Source: Bacillus sp. 2205SS5-2
Lineage (GTDB): Bacteria > Bacillota > Bacilli > Bacillales > Bacillaceae_K
NCBI RefSeq assembly: GCF_037024155.1
Contig: NZ_JAYKTS010000001.1
Coordinates: 1 to 64,000 of the forward strand
Length of the DNA: 64,000 bases
Direction of reading: 5' to 3'
The notes beneath the pieces were generated by a model. The model worked only from the letters and a program-made list of their open reading frames with translations. It was not told the origin of the DNA and searched no databases. The translations under genes were made by a program, and so were the position numbers. This document shows positions 34,400 through 43,521 of this stretch, piece by piece; the stretch's first letter is position 1; each line of letters opens with the position of its first letter.

Positions 34400-34530
34400 A
34401 AAAGGCTGTTTATGCTGATTTGTTTCAATCTATATTCCTTTAAAAACGGATTCGAGACATTCATTTGTCTATTTTTGAACGACTTCCATTCCAAATATGA
34501 GAAGGCGATCAATAATTAAATCAATTTGCA
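34400..34530 (+). mobile_element. Degenerate MITE copy
   Basis: Left end AAAGGCTGTTTATGCTGATT and the interior CATTCATTTGTCTATTTTTGA are recognisable. The right end is gone. No other feature in 34291-34669. Confidence 0.4.
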
Positions 34531-34669
34531 ACCATTCAGGATTAGAGATCATCATGTTATTTTATGTCCATCCCTAGTACTTACTTAGTTCATTTTTCAT
34601 CTTTGACAGAGTTATCCCTTCAATTTACAATAAGGAATGCATAAATTTATGAAGAAGTCGAGGGTATGT

Positions 34670-35044
34670 ATGAAAAAATGGTGGATGATAATAGGACAAA
34701 TGGCTTTTCTGTCTGGATTATATGAATTTGGAGTGTTTCTTGTTCAACACTTTTCGCTTCCCATTCCTGGAAATGTATTAGGAATGGTTCTTTTGCTTTT
34801 GTTGTTAGCAGCAGGGGTTGTTAAAGTAGAATGGATTGAAGAAACTTGCACGCTATTGTTGAAGCATATGGCCTTCTTTTTTGTACCAATTTCCGTTGGG
34901 ATCATGACCTTAGGTGGATTGATTAAACAAAGCGGTTCAATTTTACTGTTAATTTTACTTTTTAGTACTAGTATCGGTTTAATTGCTACGGGTGCTTCAT
35001 CCCAATATGTTGCACGAAAAAAAGAGGAGGTTCGTCATGGCTAA
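34670..35044 (+). CDS. CidA/LrgA family holin-like protein
   Basis: 124 residues from ATG 34670 (MKKWWMIIGQMAF), preceded by GTCGAGGG; upstream in-frame ATGs have no ribosome site. Four membrane helices and the family signature LPIPGNVLGMVLLLLLLAAG and LLKHMAFFFVPISVGIM. LrgA/CidA proteins form small membrane complexes with LrgB partners; in staphylococci they modulate autolysis, and in B. subtilis relatives export pyruvate. It overlaps the next gene by 8 bp, so the two are translationally coupled. Confidence 0.85.
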   Translation: MKKWWMIIGQMAFLSGLYEFGVFLVQHFSLPIPGNVLGMVLLLLLLAAGVVKVEWIEETCTLLLKHMAFFFVPISVGIMTLGGLIKQSGSILLLILLFSTSIGLIATGASSQYVARKKEEVRHG

Positions 35045-35714
35045 TTTACTCATGACGATATTTACTTTATGTCTCACAGTTTTGGCGTATTGGTTATCGA
35101 TTGAATTAGCCAAAAAATATCGATATCCCTTTACGACACCGCTTTTTTTAAGCACGCTTATAATTATCGGCCTCTTTATGGTGATGGATATTTCATATCA
35201 AGATTACAGCACTGCGAACACACTTCTAACATACTTGTTAGGTCCTGCTACGGTCGCCTTGGCTCTCCCTATATACAAAAATAGAAAAATAATCATTACT
35301 TATTTTCGACCTGCTTTGGTCGGAATACTAGTGGGTAGTTTGGTCACAATTAGTTCGGCGATATTTTTAGCTCATATATTACATTTAGGAAATGAAATAG
35401 AGTTATCACTAAGCTTAAAATCTATCACGACGCCTGTAGCAGTTGAAGTTGCCGAAGTGATTGGGGCAAATATTTCATTATCAGCGGCCTTTGTTGTGGT
35501 AACCGGAATTCTTGGTGCAATGTTTGGGCCTTGGTTACTTACGAAAGCAAAAGTGATTCACCCTGTGTCACGTGGGCTAGCTCTTGGAGTGATTTCCCAC
35601 GGAATAGGAACCTCAGAAGCGGTAAAAGAAGGACAGCTTGAAGGGGCGGTTGCTGGAAGTGCCATGGGAGTCACATCACTGTTACTTTCTTTAGTTTTGC
35701 CCATGTTATTATAA
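35037..35714 (+). CDS. lrgB: LrgB family protein
   Basis: 225 residues from ATG 35037, 6 bp after AGAGGAGG and overlapping the lrgA-like stop. Seven or so membrane helices with the LrgB signatures TTPLFLSTLIIIGLF, YLLGPATVALALPIY, SLKSITTPVAVEVAEVIG and RGLALGVISHGIGTSEA. Acts in the cytoplasmic membrane with the LrgA/CidA partner in murein-hydrolase control or small-acid export. No LytSR two-component genes are nearby. Confidence 0.9.
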   Translation: MANLLMTIFTLCLTVLAYWLSIELAKKYRYPFTTPLFLSTLIIIGLFMVMDISYQDYSTANTLLTYLLGPATVALALPIYKNRKIIITYFRPALVGILVGSLVTISSAIFLAHILHLGNEIELSLSLKSITTPVAVEVAEVIGANISLSAAFVVVTGILGAMFGPWLLTKAKVIHPVSRGLALGVISHGIGTSEAVKEGQLEGAVAGSAMGVTSLLLSLVLPMLL

Positions 35715-35948
35715 GGTTTTTTAATAAGTAAAATGTTTATTGTGAACAATTTTTCGAGTGCTTGTTCATTCATTGACAATGGATAGACTTATGGACGAAA
35801 ACAGGAATTAATGTCCTATTTCGTAGTATATTGGTTGTGTTTATTACTATAAGTGAGGAGAAACCCGCCTACTTTAACACCGAAACTCACGAATAAGGAA
35901 ATCTGTAGTATACTATGTACAGAAAATACTCTAGAAAAGGTTGATTAG

Positions 35949-36689
35949 ATGATTGTACAAACAGAAGAACAATTAGAAAAGTTAAAGAAAATCGGTAAAA
36001 TCGTTGCCACAATTCGAGATGAAATGAGATCAGAAACGAAACCAGGTATCACAACAAAAGCATTAGACGATATCGGTGGACGATTGTTTGAAGAATACGG
36101 AGCGATTTCAGGACCAAAAGGAGAATATGATTTTCCGGGGTATACATGTATTTCAGTAAATGAAGAAGTTGCTCATGGAATACCGAGTGATCGGGTGATA
36201 AAAGATGGCGATTTAGTTAATATTGACGTATCGGGATCCTTTGATGGCTATTTTGCTGATACAGGTATTTCGTTTGTCGTTGGTGAGAATGAGGATTTAT
36301 CGAGGCTGTGTGAAGCAACTGAAAGAGTGTTTCAGCACGCTGTAAAAAAAGCGAAAGCTGGTTCAAAGAAAAATGGAATTGGAAAAGCCGTTTCAGCCGC
36401 AGCAAAAAAAGAGGGCTATACTGTCATTATGAATTTAACCGGCCACGGAATTGGAAAGTCCTTACACGAAGCACCGGATCATATTTTGAATTACTATGAT
36501 GCATGGGATAATTCGCTCTTACAGGAAGGCCTAGTGATTGCTTTTGAACCGTTTGTTTCATCAGGTGCAGAAGAAATTATTGAGTCTGGTGATGGATGGA
36601 CTCTTGTAACAGAAGACAAAAGTTATGTTGCCCAAATTGAACATACCATTGTGATCACAAAAGACGAACCGATTTTGTTAACGAAATAG
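35949..36689 (+). CDS. map: Methionine aminopeptidase, type I
   Basis: 246 residues, M24 family. It removes the initiator methionine from nascent proteins. Metal ligands visible: two Asp in NIDVSGSFDGYFADTG, His in NLTGHGIGKSLHEAP, Glu in VIAFEPF and Glu in AQIEHTIVIT. HGIP before the first Asp pair is the substrate-binding His region. It lies outside the ribosomal-protein operon that normally contains map, and therefore is likely the second paralogue (B. subtilis YflG type). GAAAAGGTTGATTAG precedes ATG 35949; TATACT near 35910 could be its -10. Confidence 0.9.
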   Translation: MIVQTEEQLEKLKKIGKIVATIRDEMRSETKPGITTKALDDIGGRLFEEYGAISGPKGEYDFPGYTCISVNEEVAHGIPSDRVIKDGDLVNIDVSGSFDGYFADTGISFVVGENEDLSRLCEATERVFQHAVKKAKAGSKKNGIGKAVSAAAKKEGYTVIMNLTGHGIGKSLHEAPDHILNYYDAWDNSLLQEGLVIAFEPFVSSGAEEIIESGDGWTLVTEDKSYVAQIEHTIVITKDEPILLTK

Positions 36690-36728
36690 AAAAAGCGAGA
36701 AGATCTTCAGAGATTTTCTCGCTTTTTT
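36690..36728 (+). terminator. Terminator
   Basis: AAAAAGCGAGAA / TTCTCGCTTTTTT stem starting at the stop codon. Confidence 0.85.
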
Positions 36729-36926
36729 AATGAATAGAAACCTTCTATACATTTACCTCTACTGAACTTTTCATATACTGTGAGTATCTAAAAATAGTAC
36801 ATCATAGTTTACAATCACTCAATTAAAGGTAAAGACTAAGGAGGATACATAGTATCAAAAAGCGAGCTAGGAAGAATTAATTATCTAAGAAGGTTGAAAA
36901 TCGCCTTTATTGAAAGGGGGGTACTC

Positions 36927-37988
36927 TTGGAACAATTAGCTGATTGGATTGAACATTATAATGTTTGGGACCTTGTTTTAAGTGTGAGCGTATTGGTAGT
37001 GATTTTTATCATTCGCATTGCATTACTATGGAGTTTACGAAAAGCTGGCATTCACCAAAAAGCACTAAAGAGTTTATTGAATTGGGTTACTTTTTACGCA
37101 ATTTTATTGTTCTTCTTGTTTTATTATAGTGATTCCGCCTGGATTCAAAGTGAATGGATTAAATTTGGGAAGATTCACATTACTCCATCACTTATTATTA
37201 TAGCCGTGTTAATTGTTTCGCTAGCTTATCGTTTGTCAAAGTTATTAACTGAAGCTCTTTTACCTTCTTTGTATAGCCGGTATTCGGTAAATAAAGGTTT
37301 GCAATATACGTTAAGTCGGATGGTTCATTATGTCATTATGGTGACTGCATTTTTAATGAGTTTATCGACTGTTGGGATTAATTTGAGCGCGTTGACCGTC
37401 TTTGCGGGGTTAATATCAGTTGGAATCGGGTTCGGATTGCAAAACATTGCATCGAATTTTATCTCGGGAATCATTCTCTTATTTGAGCGTCAGATTGAAG
37501 TAGGAGACAGAATTATTATTAATGATATCATCGGAGATGTTCAGCAAATAAAGATGAGAGCAACCATAGTGAAGACACTTACAAATGAGCATATCATCGT
37601 ACCAAACTCCTATTTTTTAGAAGAACAAGTTGTCAATCGTTCGTATAGTGATTCACGATTGAAAATGGTGATACCTTTTGGCGTTGCTTATGGGACGGAT
37701 GTGGAAGCATTACGCAAACTTCTCGAAGACCTTGTCCGAGAAGAATCCGAGAAGCGTGTGTCGGTATTGACCAAGCCGGCTCCATATGTCAATTTTATTG
37801 AATTTGGTGATTCGTCATTAAACTTTGAATTATTTGTATGGATCTCGAATCCGTATGATTATGTTATGTTGCGAAGTGAATTTTATTATAAAATTTATCA
37901 TTTATTGAATGAGCATAATATTGAAATTCCATTTCCACAAAGAGATGTTAATATTAAAAATGGTTATAGTGAGCAAGAAAGCTCTTAG
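36927..37988 (+). CDS. MscS-family mechanosensitive channel
   Basis: 353 residues from TTG 36927, 6 bp after AAAGGGGGG; an upstream in-frame start at 36894 has no such site. Four to five membrane helices, the last (residues ~150-195) being the pore helix GLISVGIGFGLQNIASNFISGIILLFERQIEVGDRI, the MscS hallmark. A cytoplasmic beta domain (VVQQIKMRATIVKTLTNEHIIVPNSYFLEEQVVNRS) and a C-terminal alpha/beta domain ending VNFIEFGDSSLNFEL follow. It gates under membrane tension to release solutes after osmotic downshock. Confidence 0.9.
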   Translation: MEQLADWIEHYNVWDLVLSVSVLVVIFIIRIALLWSLRKAGIHQKALKSLLNWVTFYAILLFFLFYYSDSAWIQSEWIKFGKIHITPSLIIIAVLIVSLAYRLSKLLTEALLPSLYSRYSVNKGLQYTLSRMVHYVIMVTAFLMSLSTVGINLSALTVFAGLISVGIGFGLQNIASNFISGIILLFERQIEVGDRIIINDIIGDVQQIKMRATIVKTLTNEHIIVPNSYFLEEQVVNRSYSDSRLKMVIPFGVAYGTDVEALRKLLEDLVREESEKRVSVLTKPAPYVNFIEFGDSSLNFELFVWISNPYDYVMLRSEFYYKIYHLLNEHNIEIPFPQRDVNIKNGYSEQESS

Positions 37989-38147
37989 TACCCAACTAAG
38001 GGCCTTCTGTATTTTAGGTTCACTTTATATAGATTTTTGCAACTTAGTCATAGGTCCACTGCATTCTTCTTTTTTTCAGGTCATTCACATCAAAAACACC
38101 GCGAAAAAAGCCTTTATTAAAATGGTCTGAAAGAAGATAAAGGAGAA

Positions 38148-38357
38148 ATGATAATAAGATTTTTACTTGCTCATGGGTGGGCAGGAAGATGGAGAAACAG
38201 TATTTGTCCTAATAATCACTATGATTGTTCTGCCTATGAAGTACTCGTTGTTCCCAGAGGTCTAGCAATTATTATGTTTGGCGAATTAAAGGAAAAATTG
38301 CTCGGGGTTACTAACGAGGAAGTGATGATGTTTCTGTCAGGATTGGGCTTCAATTGA
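38148..38357 (+). CDS. Short protein of unknown function
   Basis: 69 residues. GATAAAGGAG precedes ATG 38148 closely. The C-terminal part (YEVLVVPRGLAIIMFGELKEKLLGVTNEEVMMFLSGLGF) looks like folded-protein sequence. Its stop overlaps a TTG that opens the next frame (38354), so the two may be halves of one gene split by a mutation. Family not recognised. Confidence 0.4.
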   Translation: MIIRFLLAHGWAGRWRNSICPNNHYDCSAYEVLVVPRGLAIIMFGELKEKLLGVTNEEVMMFLSGLGFN

Positions 38358-38735
38358 TTAAAGTGAGTGAAGCTTTTGAAATGATTAGTTCTTCTAAAAG
38401 GATAAAAATTGGACCAATATGTGAGGATAAGATCAATTCATCCGTGAACATTGCCAAGGTACTACTTCCGCTAGAAGATCCAATACTTGTGACAGGGGTG
38501 TTTTATTATAAGGCTGTTTTCGCAAAGATTGTGGCTTTTCGAATAAAAAGGAATCCCTTGACTTGTATGATTTCGTGCTCTTTTCCTAATGAAAAATTCT
38601 TCATTTCTAGATTAAAAAGAAGAAATCAATCGAAAAAACCCTACTGCCTGTTTTTTCTTTGTGTCAAGAGCAACAATGTATACGAAAAGAGCATATTATA
38701 AGAATGAAAAAAATAATGAAAAAGCAAAACGTTAG
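38354..38735 (+). pseudogene. Small gene interrupted by a MITE
   Basis: TTG 38354 opens a frame (KVSEAFEMISSSKRIKIGP, then PLEDPILVTGVFYY) that enters the MITE at 38512 and would run to 38701 in element sequence. Deleting the element with one copy of its TATTATAA duplication joins FYY to KNEKNNEKAKR and a TAG at 38733-38735, restoring a ~64-residue frame. The natural gene was therefore broken by the insertion. Function unknown. Confidence 0.5.
38512..38693 (+). mobile_element. MITE copy with perfect 8-bp target duplication
   Basis: 182 bp, long subtype, GGCTGTTTTCGCAAAGATTG to GTATACGAAAAGAGCA. TATTATAA at 38504-38511 and again at 38694-38701. Confidence 0.9.
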
Positions 38736-38860
38736 CTGCATGTGAAGGTCTCATTTCGAAGTCTCTCTGCTTAGAGTGGCAGATTAACTTCTTTCATATT
38801 CTACACTTAAATTAAAAGGTATTATTTATAATAATGAAAAATGAAACTGGGGGAATAGCT

Positions 38861-40030
38861 TTGAAAAAAATTGTGATCGCTCCTGACTCGTTTAAAGGGT
38901 CCTTGACAAGTTTTGAAGCAGTTGAGGCTATATCAAAAGGTATTCAAGACATTGAACCAAACGTAAAGCTTGTTAATTTCCCTATGTCAGACGGTGGAGA
39001 GGGCTTTTTACAGTGTTTACACTTATACGACAGGACATTTGTGCAGGTAGATGTCCCAGTGAAAAATTTATATGGGAAAAAGACAGTTAGTCCTATTCTA
39101 TGGAATGAAGCACAAAAAATCGCTTGTATTGAGTCAGCAAGAATATTAGGTCTTAACTTAGTGAAAGAGGAAGATCGAGACCCTATGAACGCTTCATCTC
39201 AAGGTATTGGAGAACTTATTCTTCATTGCAAAGATTTGGGAGCAGAAAAAATCATAATAGCTTTAGGTGGGACAGGTACAATTGACGGTGGAATAGGCTG
39301 TTTAGCTGCGCTTGGAGTACAGTTTTTCGATGCATTAAACAACAAGCTCCCCCCCTTGCCTGCCTCTCTTGGCAAAATTGACTCTGTATCATTCAAATAT
39401 GTGAAATCTGATCTACTTCGACTCAACCTTGTTTTAGCGGCGGACGTAACGGCTGTTCTACTTGGTTCAAATGGTGCTGTGAAGGGATATGGTCCTCAAA
39501 AGGGCTTGAAATCCGATGAAATTCCTCAATTAGAAGTGGGAATGAATCACTTTGCAAACCATCTCAATGCGGTGAGTGGCAAAGGTATTCATTTGATCGA
39601 GGGAACAGGAGCGGCTGGAGGTTTAGGCTACAGTCTTGCGGCTTGTTTTCAAGCAACATTTATTAGTGGAACATCTCTATTATTTAAGTATTCTCAAATA
39701 TCTACGGCCATCAAAGAAGCAGATTTAGTGATTACTGGTGAAGGAACATTTGATGATCAAACTATTCAAGGAAAACTGCCTTGGAAAATCATTCAACTCT
39801 CCAATCAATTTAATGTACCCGTTTGGGTGTTTGCGGGAACAGTTGTCGAGGTAGATAGACCACAGGATGCACTTAAAAAAGCGAACGTCTATTCAATTCG
39901 AACGAAACACATGACAAAGCAAGAATCGATGTATCAGGCACCTGATTTATTAAGACAAAAAGTAGCTATCCAATTAAAGAAAAATCCAAGCTTAAGGGTT
40001 AATGGTTGGAAGGAGAATACTGAAGGATAG
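38861..40030 (+). CDS. Glycerate kinase
   Basis: 389 residues from TTG 38861, preceded by TGGGGGAA; ATG 38834 further up has no ribosome site. Matches the GlxK/GarK-type glycerate kinase family throughout: KKIVIAPDSFKGSLTSFEA, PMSDGGEGFLQCL, LGGTGTIDGGIGCLAALG, GSNGAVKGYGPQKGLK, GTGAAGGLGYSLAAC and VITGEGTFDDQTIQGKLPW. It phosphorylates D-glycerate, normally to 2-phosphoglycerate, in the cytosol. No glycerate permease gene adjoins it. The C-terminus is slightly longer than usual and basic. Confidence 0.9.
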   Translation: MKKIVIAPDSFKGSLTSFEAVEAISKGIQDIEPNVKLVNFPMSDGGEGFLQCLHLYDRTFVQVDVPVKNLYGKKTVSPILWNEAQKIACIESARILGLNLVKEEDRDPMNASSQGIGELILHCKDLGAEKIIIALGGTGTIDGGIGCLAALGVQFFDALNNKLPPLPASLGKIDSVSFKYVKSDLLRLNLVLAADVTAVLLGSNGAVKGYGPQKGLKSDEIPQLEVGMNHFANHLNAVSGKGIHLIEGTGAAGGLGYSLAACFQATFISGTSLLFKYSQISTAIKEADLVITGEGTFDDQTIQGKLPWKIIQLSNQFNVPVWVFAGTVVEVDRPQDALKKANVYSIRTKHMTKQESMYQAPDLLRQKVAIQLKKNPSLRVNGWKENTEG

Positions 40031-40036
40031 TTACTT

Positions 40037-40197
40037 ATGAGATATAAATTATCAACTTTTCTAGACAAAGAAAATAAAAAGATGACAATTGAATTCCTCG
40101 ACAATCTATACAGCAGCGGTGTAGGTGGTTATATGACTCCAGTGAATGTAATATCGAGGAAATTAAGGATTGGATCAGCAAGTTTATTAAAGGTTAG
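40037..40197 (+). pseudogene. Small frameshifted gene
   Basis: MRYKLSTFLDKENKKM and TIEFLDNLYSSGVGGYMTP lead, after one shift near 40140, to CNIEEIKDWISKFIKG and a stop. The shifted reading is more protein-like than the direct one. It lies 6 bp after the glycerate kinase gene. Family unknown. Confidence 0.4.
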
Positions 40198-40216
40198 ATG
40201 ATTTTATCTTAGGTAA

Positions 40217-40316
40217 GGCTGTTCACGGATTGTTTATGACATTTCGTTTCAGTTCATTTTCTAAGATATAGCTTTACCTCAGGTAGCATTTCGTCTATTT
40301 TTGACGGGTATCAACG
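40217..40316 (+). mobile_element. MITE left part
   Basis: GGCTGTTCACGGATTG, then ATAGCTTTACCTC, then TTTCGTCTATTTTTGACGGG. The right end is missing where the STAS relic begins. Confidence 0.55.
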
Positions 40317-40585
40317 AATTAAGTGCACCGGTCATGATGGTTTCTCGGACGATTGGTGTATTACCATTAGTTTATGGAATTGATACAGCTCGCATTAAGT
40401 CTAAACACAAGATCAAGCAGCATTTCTAAAATTTGATTCGCTAATCATTGATTTATCTGAAGTTGCGATCATTGAAACAATGGTCACAAATGAGATATTT
40501 CAACTAACTGAATCACAAAAATGATTGGGTATTCATGCATCCTAATCGGAATGTGTCCAGAAATTGCATTTACTAGTATTCATTT
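40316..40585 (+). pseudogene. RsbR-type STAS-domain gene relic
   Basis: Reading across two shifts gives ELSAPVMMVSRTIGVLPLVYGIDTAR, then FDSLIIDLSEVAIIETMVTNEIFQLTES, then a late IGMCPEIAFTSI. This is the C-terminal STAS domain of stressosome RsbR co-antagonists (family pattern ELSTPVIPV...VLPLVGxIDT...IDLSGV). The N-terminal globin-like half is missing. In-frame stops make it inactive. A MITE relic abuts its 5' end. 40586-41004 shows no other gene. Confidence 0.65.
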
Positions 40586-41004
40586 GTACTTTTTTATCAA
40601 GCGATTTATTCAATTGAGCTACACTCAGAGAAGAGGGTTATAAATGATTAATGGAAAAATTTTCAAAAATACACCACATTATTAATATCTGAATATTTTA
40701 AATATATTTATTTTTTGTGTTGGATTTTATCGTAATTTGTCTAATAAATAATGATCGATAATTGCACTTGTAGCAAGGAGAATGCGCTTTCTTTATTTCA
40801 ATAGAATGATTTTAGAAACATAGGTCAAAATAAGGTTGGAGAAGTAATAACAACGATTAATCCTTGTAAAAAGTATAAAAAATTTGGTATGGTAGGTATT
40901 GTGTCCTTTACATAGTGAGAGATAATTCTCAATGAATACTCAGATTCCCATGTGCATTAACACATCCCATTCCATCAACAATTGAATAATGAAAGGGGAA
41001 ACAT

Positions 41005-42519
41005 ATGAAAAAGATAAGTAGCGTTTTTTGGATTACACTCGGAATTGTTGTAGCAGCCGTATTATTTGGCGTATTAGCTCCAACAGTTTTTGAGACGGCA
41101 ACAAGCGAAATGCAGGGCTTCATCACACAAACATTTGGGTGGTATTATTTAATCTTAGTCTCAGTTTTTGTTATATTTTGTATATTTTTAATTTTTAGTC
41201 CGATTGGTACGATTCGACTTGGGAAACCGGATGATCGGCCTGAATTTTCTAACGCAACTTGGTTTGCGATGTTATTTAGTGCAGGTATGGGAATAGGACT
41301 AGTATTCTGGGGAGCGGCTGAGCCGATTTATCATTTTACTTCTCCACCAACAGCAGAGGCATTATCAGATAAAGCCTTAAAAGATGCAATGAGATATACC
41401 TTCTTTCATTGGGGGGTTCATGCGTGGGCCATCTATGCGATTGTCGCTCTCGCACTTGGCTACTTTAAATTCCGAAAGGGTGCACCAGGGTTAATTTCTT
41501 CTACGCTATCACCGCTCTTTGGAGATAAGGTCAAGGGACCTCTTGGAACAGTGATTGATGTTTTAGCTGTATTCGCAACGGTAGTAGGGGTTGCAACGAC
41601 ACTTGGTTTTGGTGCCAAGCAAATAAATGGTGGTTTATCTTATTTATTCGGTATTGAAATTAATTTTACGTACCAACTAATCATCATTGGGGTTGTTACC
41701 GTTCTATTTATGATTTCTGCTTGGTCTGGATTAGGTAAAGGAATTAAGTATTTAAGTAATACTAATTTAGTTCTTGCAGTTGTTTTATTACTGTTAATGT
41801 TTATTATTGGACCATCCTTGTTTATCTTGAATTTGTTTACAGATACATTAGGATCTTACATTCAAAACATTATTCAGATGAGTTTCCGAATTGCTCCGTT
41901 AGATGAAGCAAATCGTAACTGGATTAACGGATGGACTATTTTCTATTGGGCTTGGTGGATTTCTTGGTCTCCATTTGTGGGAATATTTATTGCTCGAGTA
42001 TCGAAAGGCCGAACGATTCGTGAATTTATTATTGGCGTTCTGTTAATGCCAGCATTTGTTAGCTTTATCTGGTTTGCTGTTTTCGGTTCAACGGCCATGG
42101 ATGTTCAACAAGCTGGTGCAATTGATTTAGCTGCTCTAAAGCCAGAAGAAATATTATTTGCTGTATTTAGTCAATTCCAATATAGTACGGTAATTACCAT
42201 CATCGCGATCGTGTTAATTAGTACATTCTTTATTACGTCAGCAGATTCTGCAACGTTTGTATTAGGAATGCAAACAACATACGGATCTTTGACACCACCT
42301 GCGAACGTTAAATTAACGTGGGGAGTGGCTCAGTCATTAGTTGCAGTTATCTTGCTTTACAGTGGGGGGCTACAAGCGCTCCAAAATGCCTTAATTGTCG
42401 CAGCTTTTCCATTTTCCATTATCATGTTATTGATGATGATTTCATTGTATAAAGCATTGATGATTGAGAAAAAGGAACTAGGCTTATATTTAAAGCCAAA
42501 ACCTAAGAAAAAAGTTTAA
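41005..42519 (+). CDS. opuD: BCCT-family glycine betaine transporter
   Basis: 504 residues, twelve membrane helices. The BCCT signature [34 protein letters not shown] (residues ~310-345, helix 8, Trp-rich) is plain. [21 protein letters not shown] (helix 3, GxGxG-type glycines) also matches. It imports betaine or related quaternary amines with sodium as an osmoprotectant. Length matches B. subtilis OpuD (512); choline or carnitine specificity cannot be excluded. GAAAGGGG lies 8 bp before ATG 41005. It ends with a terminator directly against a MITE. Confidence 0.8.
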   Translation: MKKISSVFWITLGIVVAAVLFGVLAPTVFETATSEMQGFITQTFGWYYLILVSVFVIFCIFLIFSPIGTIRLGKPDDRPEFSNATWFAMLFSAGMGIGLVFWGAAEPIYHFTSPPTAEALSDKALKDAMRYTFFHWGVHAWAIYAIVALALGYFKFRKGAPGLISSTLSPLFGDKVKGPLGTVIDVLAVFATVVGVATTLGFGAKQINGGLSYLFGIEINFTYQLIIIGVVTVLFMISAWSGLGKGIKYLSNTNLVLAVVLLLLMFIIGPSLFILNLFTDTLGSYIQNIIQMSFRIAPLDEANRNWINGWTIFYWAWWISWSPFVGIFIARVSKGRTIREFIIGVLLMPAFVSFIWFAVFGSTAMDVQQAGAIDLAALKPEEILFAVFSQFQYSTVITIIAIVLISTFFITSADSATFVLGMQTTYGSLTPPANVKLTWGVAQSLVAVILLYSGGLQALQNALIVAAFPFSIIMLLMMISLYKALMIEKKELGLYLKPKPKKKV

Positions 42520-42524
42520 AGAAG

Positions 42525-42552
42525 GAACTCGGCATTTGCCGAGTTTTTTTCT
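42525..42552 (+). terminator. Terminator
   Basis: AACTCGGCA TT TGCCGAGTT followed by T7. Confidence 0.9.
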
Positions 42553-42560
42553 TTAATGAT

Positions 42561-42837
42561 GACTCTTTTCGTATACATTGTGGCGATTTCACCTGATTTT
42601 GAATAATTCTCCCACATTTCACGTTGATTCCCAACGAATATTGACGGATCCAGCTGCAGTGGCTAGGGACTCGGGCATTTGTCAGACCACTACGTGAAGC
42701 AGGCTTCACTGCGTGTTCTGCCAGATGCCTGCCGTCCCTGAGCAGCCACTTCCGCTTTTCGTAAATGATGCCCGAAACAAAGCTTTATCATAGATAATAA
42801 ACTGATACGAAAAGCCATAGTCTTTGCGAAAACAGCC
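42561..42837 (+). mobile_element. MITE copy with nested GC module and target duplication (7 of 8)
   Basis: 277 bp. Left end CTCTTTTCGTATACATTGTG and right end ATAGTCTTTGCGAAAACAGCC. In the middle a full subtype-ii module (GATCCAGCTGCAGTGGCT ... AGCAGCCACTTCCGCTTTTCG). Flanks TTAATGAT (42553-42560) and TTAATGAA (42838-42845). Confidence 0.85.
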
Positions 42838-43003
42838 TTAATGAATGGTGTCACATTAAATGTTACATTTCGAATAGGAAAAGTTGCAATACCCCAAAAA
42901 ACTAGCCAGTATTTTTCCAATGTGTCAAGAGCAAGAAATTTTACAATAAAATCAATTTAATAAATTAATGCAGAGTATTTATTTGTTCTAATCTGTAAAT
43001 GCC

Positions 43004-43033
43004 CACCCACTTTTTCAGTCCTTGCATATATTA
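43004..43033 (+). promoter_or_regulatory. Probable sigma-K promoter
   Basis: CACC, 17 nt, CATATATTA matches the mother-cell sigma-K consensus exactly, 34 bp before a sporulation-peptide gene. Confidence 0.6.
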
Positions 43034-43066
43034 CATAGTGAACGACCTAATGGAGGTGAAGTTTTC

Positions 43067-43198
43067 ATGTATGGTTATGGTGGATATGGCTACGGTGGCG
43101 GCTGTGGATACGGCGGTGGCGGTTATGCTGGTGGATTTGCGTTAATCGTAGTATTGTTTATTCTATTAATTATCGTTGGTGCAGCTTTCGTTTACTAA
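43067..43198 (+). CDS. YjcZ-family sporulation protein
   Basis: 43 residues: a Gly/Tyr-rich N-terminus ([18 protein letters not shown]) and a single C-terminal membrane helix ([20 protein letters not shown]). This is the YjcZ/YhdV-type peptide of Bacillus spores, expressed in the mother cell. GGAGGTG lies 9 bp before ATG 43067, a sigma-K-like promoter precedes it and a terminator follows. Function is unknown. It is too short for ordinary gene-length cut-offs. Confidence 0.85.
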   Translation: MYGYGGYGYGGGCGYGGGGYAGGFALIVVLFILLIIVGAAFVY

Positions 43199-43209
43199 GA
43201 ATACAGAAA

Positions 43210-43252
43210 AAGGGGTACAATGGAAGTAATTCGATTGTATCCTTTTTTTTAA
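43210..43252 (+). terminator. Terminator
   Basis: AGGGGTACAAT / ATTGTATCCTT stem followed by T8. 43253-43369 is otherwise featureless. Confidence 0.8.
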
Positions 43253-43369
43253 AAAGTAAGAAATAAATCATAGTAAAACTTCTGTTAGGTCTAGCTTCAG
43301 GCGTTTCAACTGTTGGTAAAAGAAGGCCCATTTCGTATTAGTTGTTCCCAATTGATCTAACTATTGGTT

Positions 43370-43486
43370 AGATTCTCTATGTTTTTGTTGATTCACATCA
43401 ATCGGAGACGAAATGAAACATCAAAACAAGGCTATCTTACTGTTAATTAATTGGTACGAAAAGCAACAATCTTTGCGAATTCAGCC
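43370..43486 (+). mobile_element. MITE copy, right part
   Basis: TTTGTTGATTCACATCAATCG, then TGGTACGAAAAGCAACAATC, then TTTGCGAATTCAGCC. The left end is lost. Confidence 0.6.
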
Positions 43487-43521
43487 TATCAGAAAGTTAG
43501 GTAAAGTAAAGGTGGACAAGC

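Noticed and set aside
42503-42920. Minus-strand open frames at 42.5-42.9 kb
   Set aside because: They lie in the MITE/GC-module copy after the BCCT gene and share residue strings with the other repeat copies.
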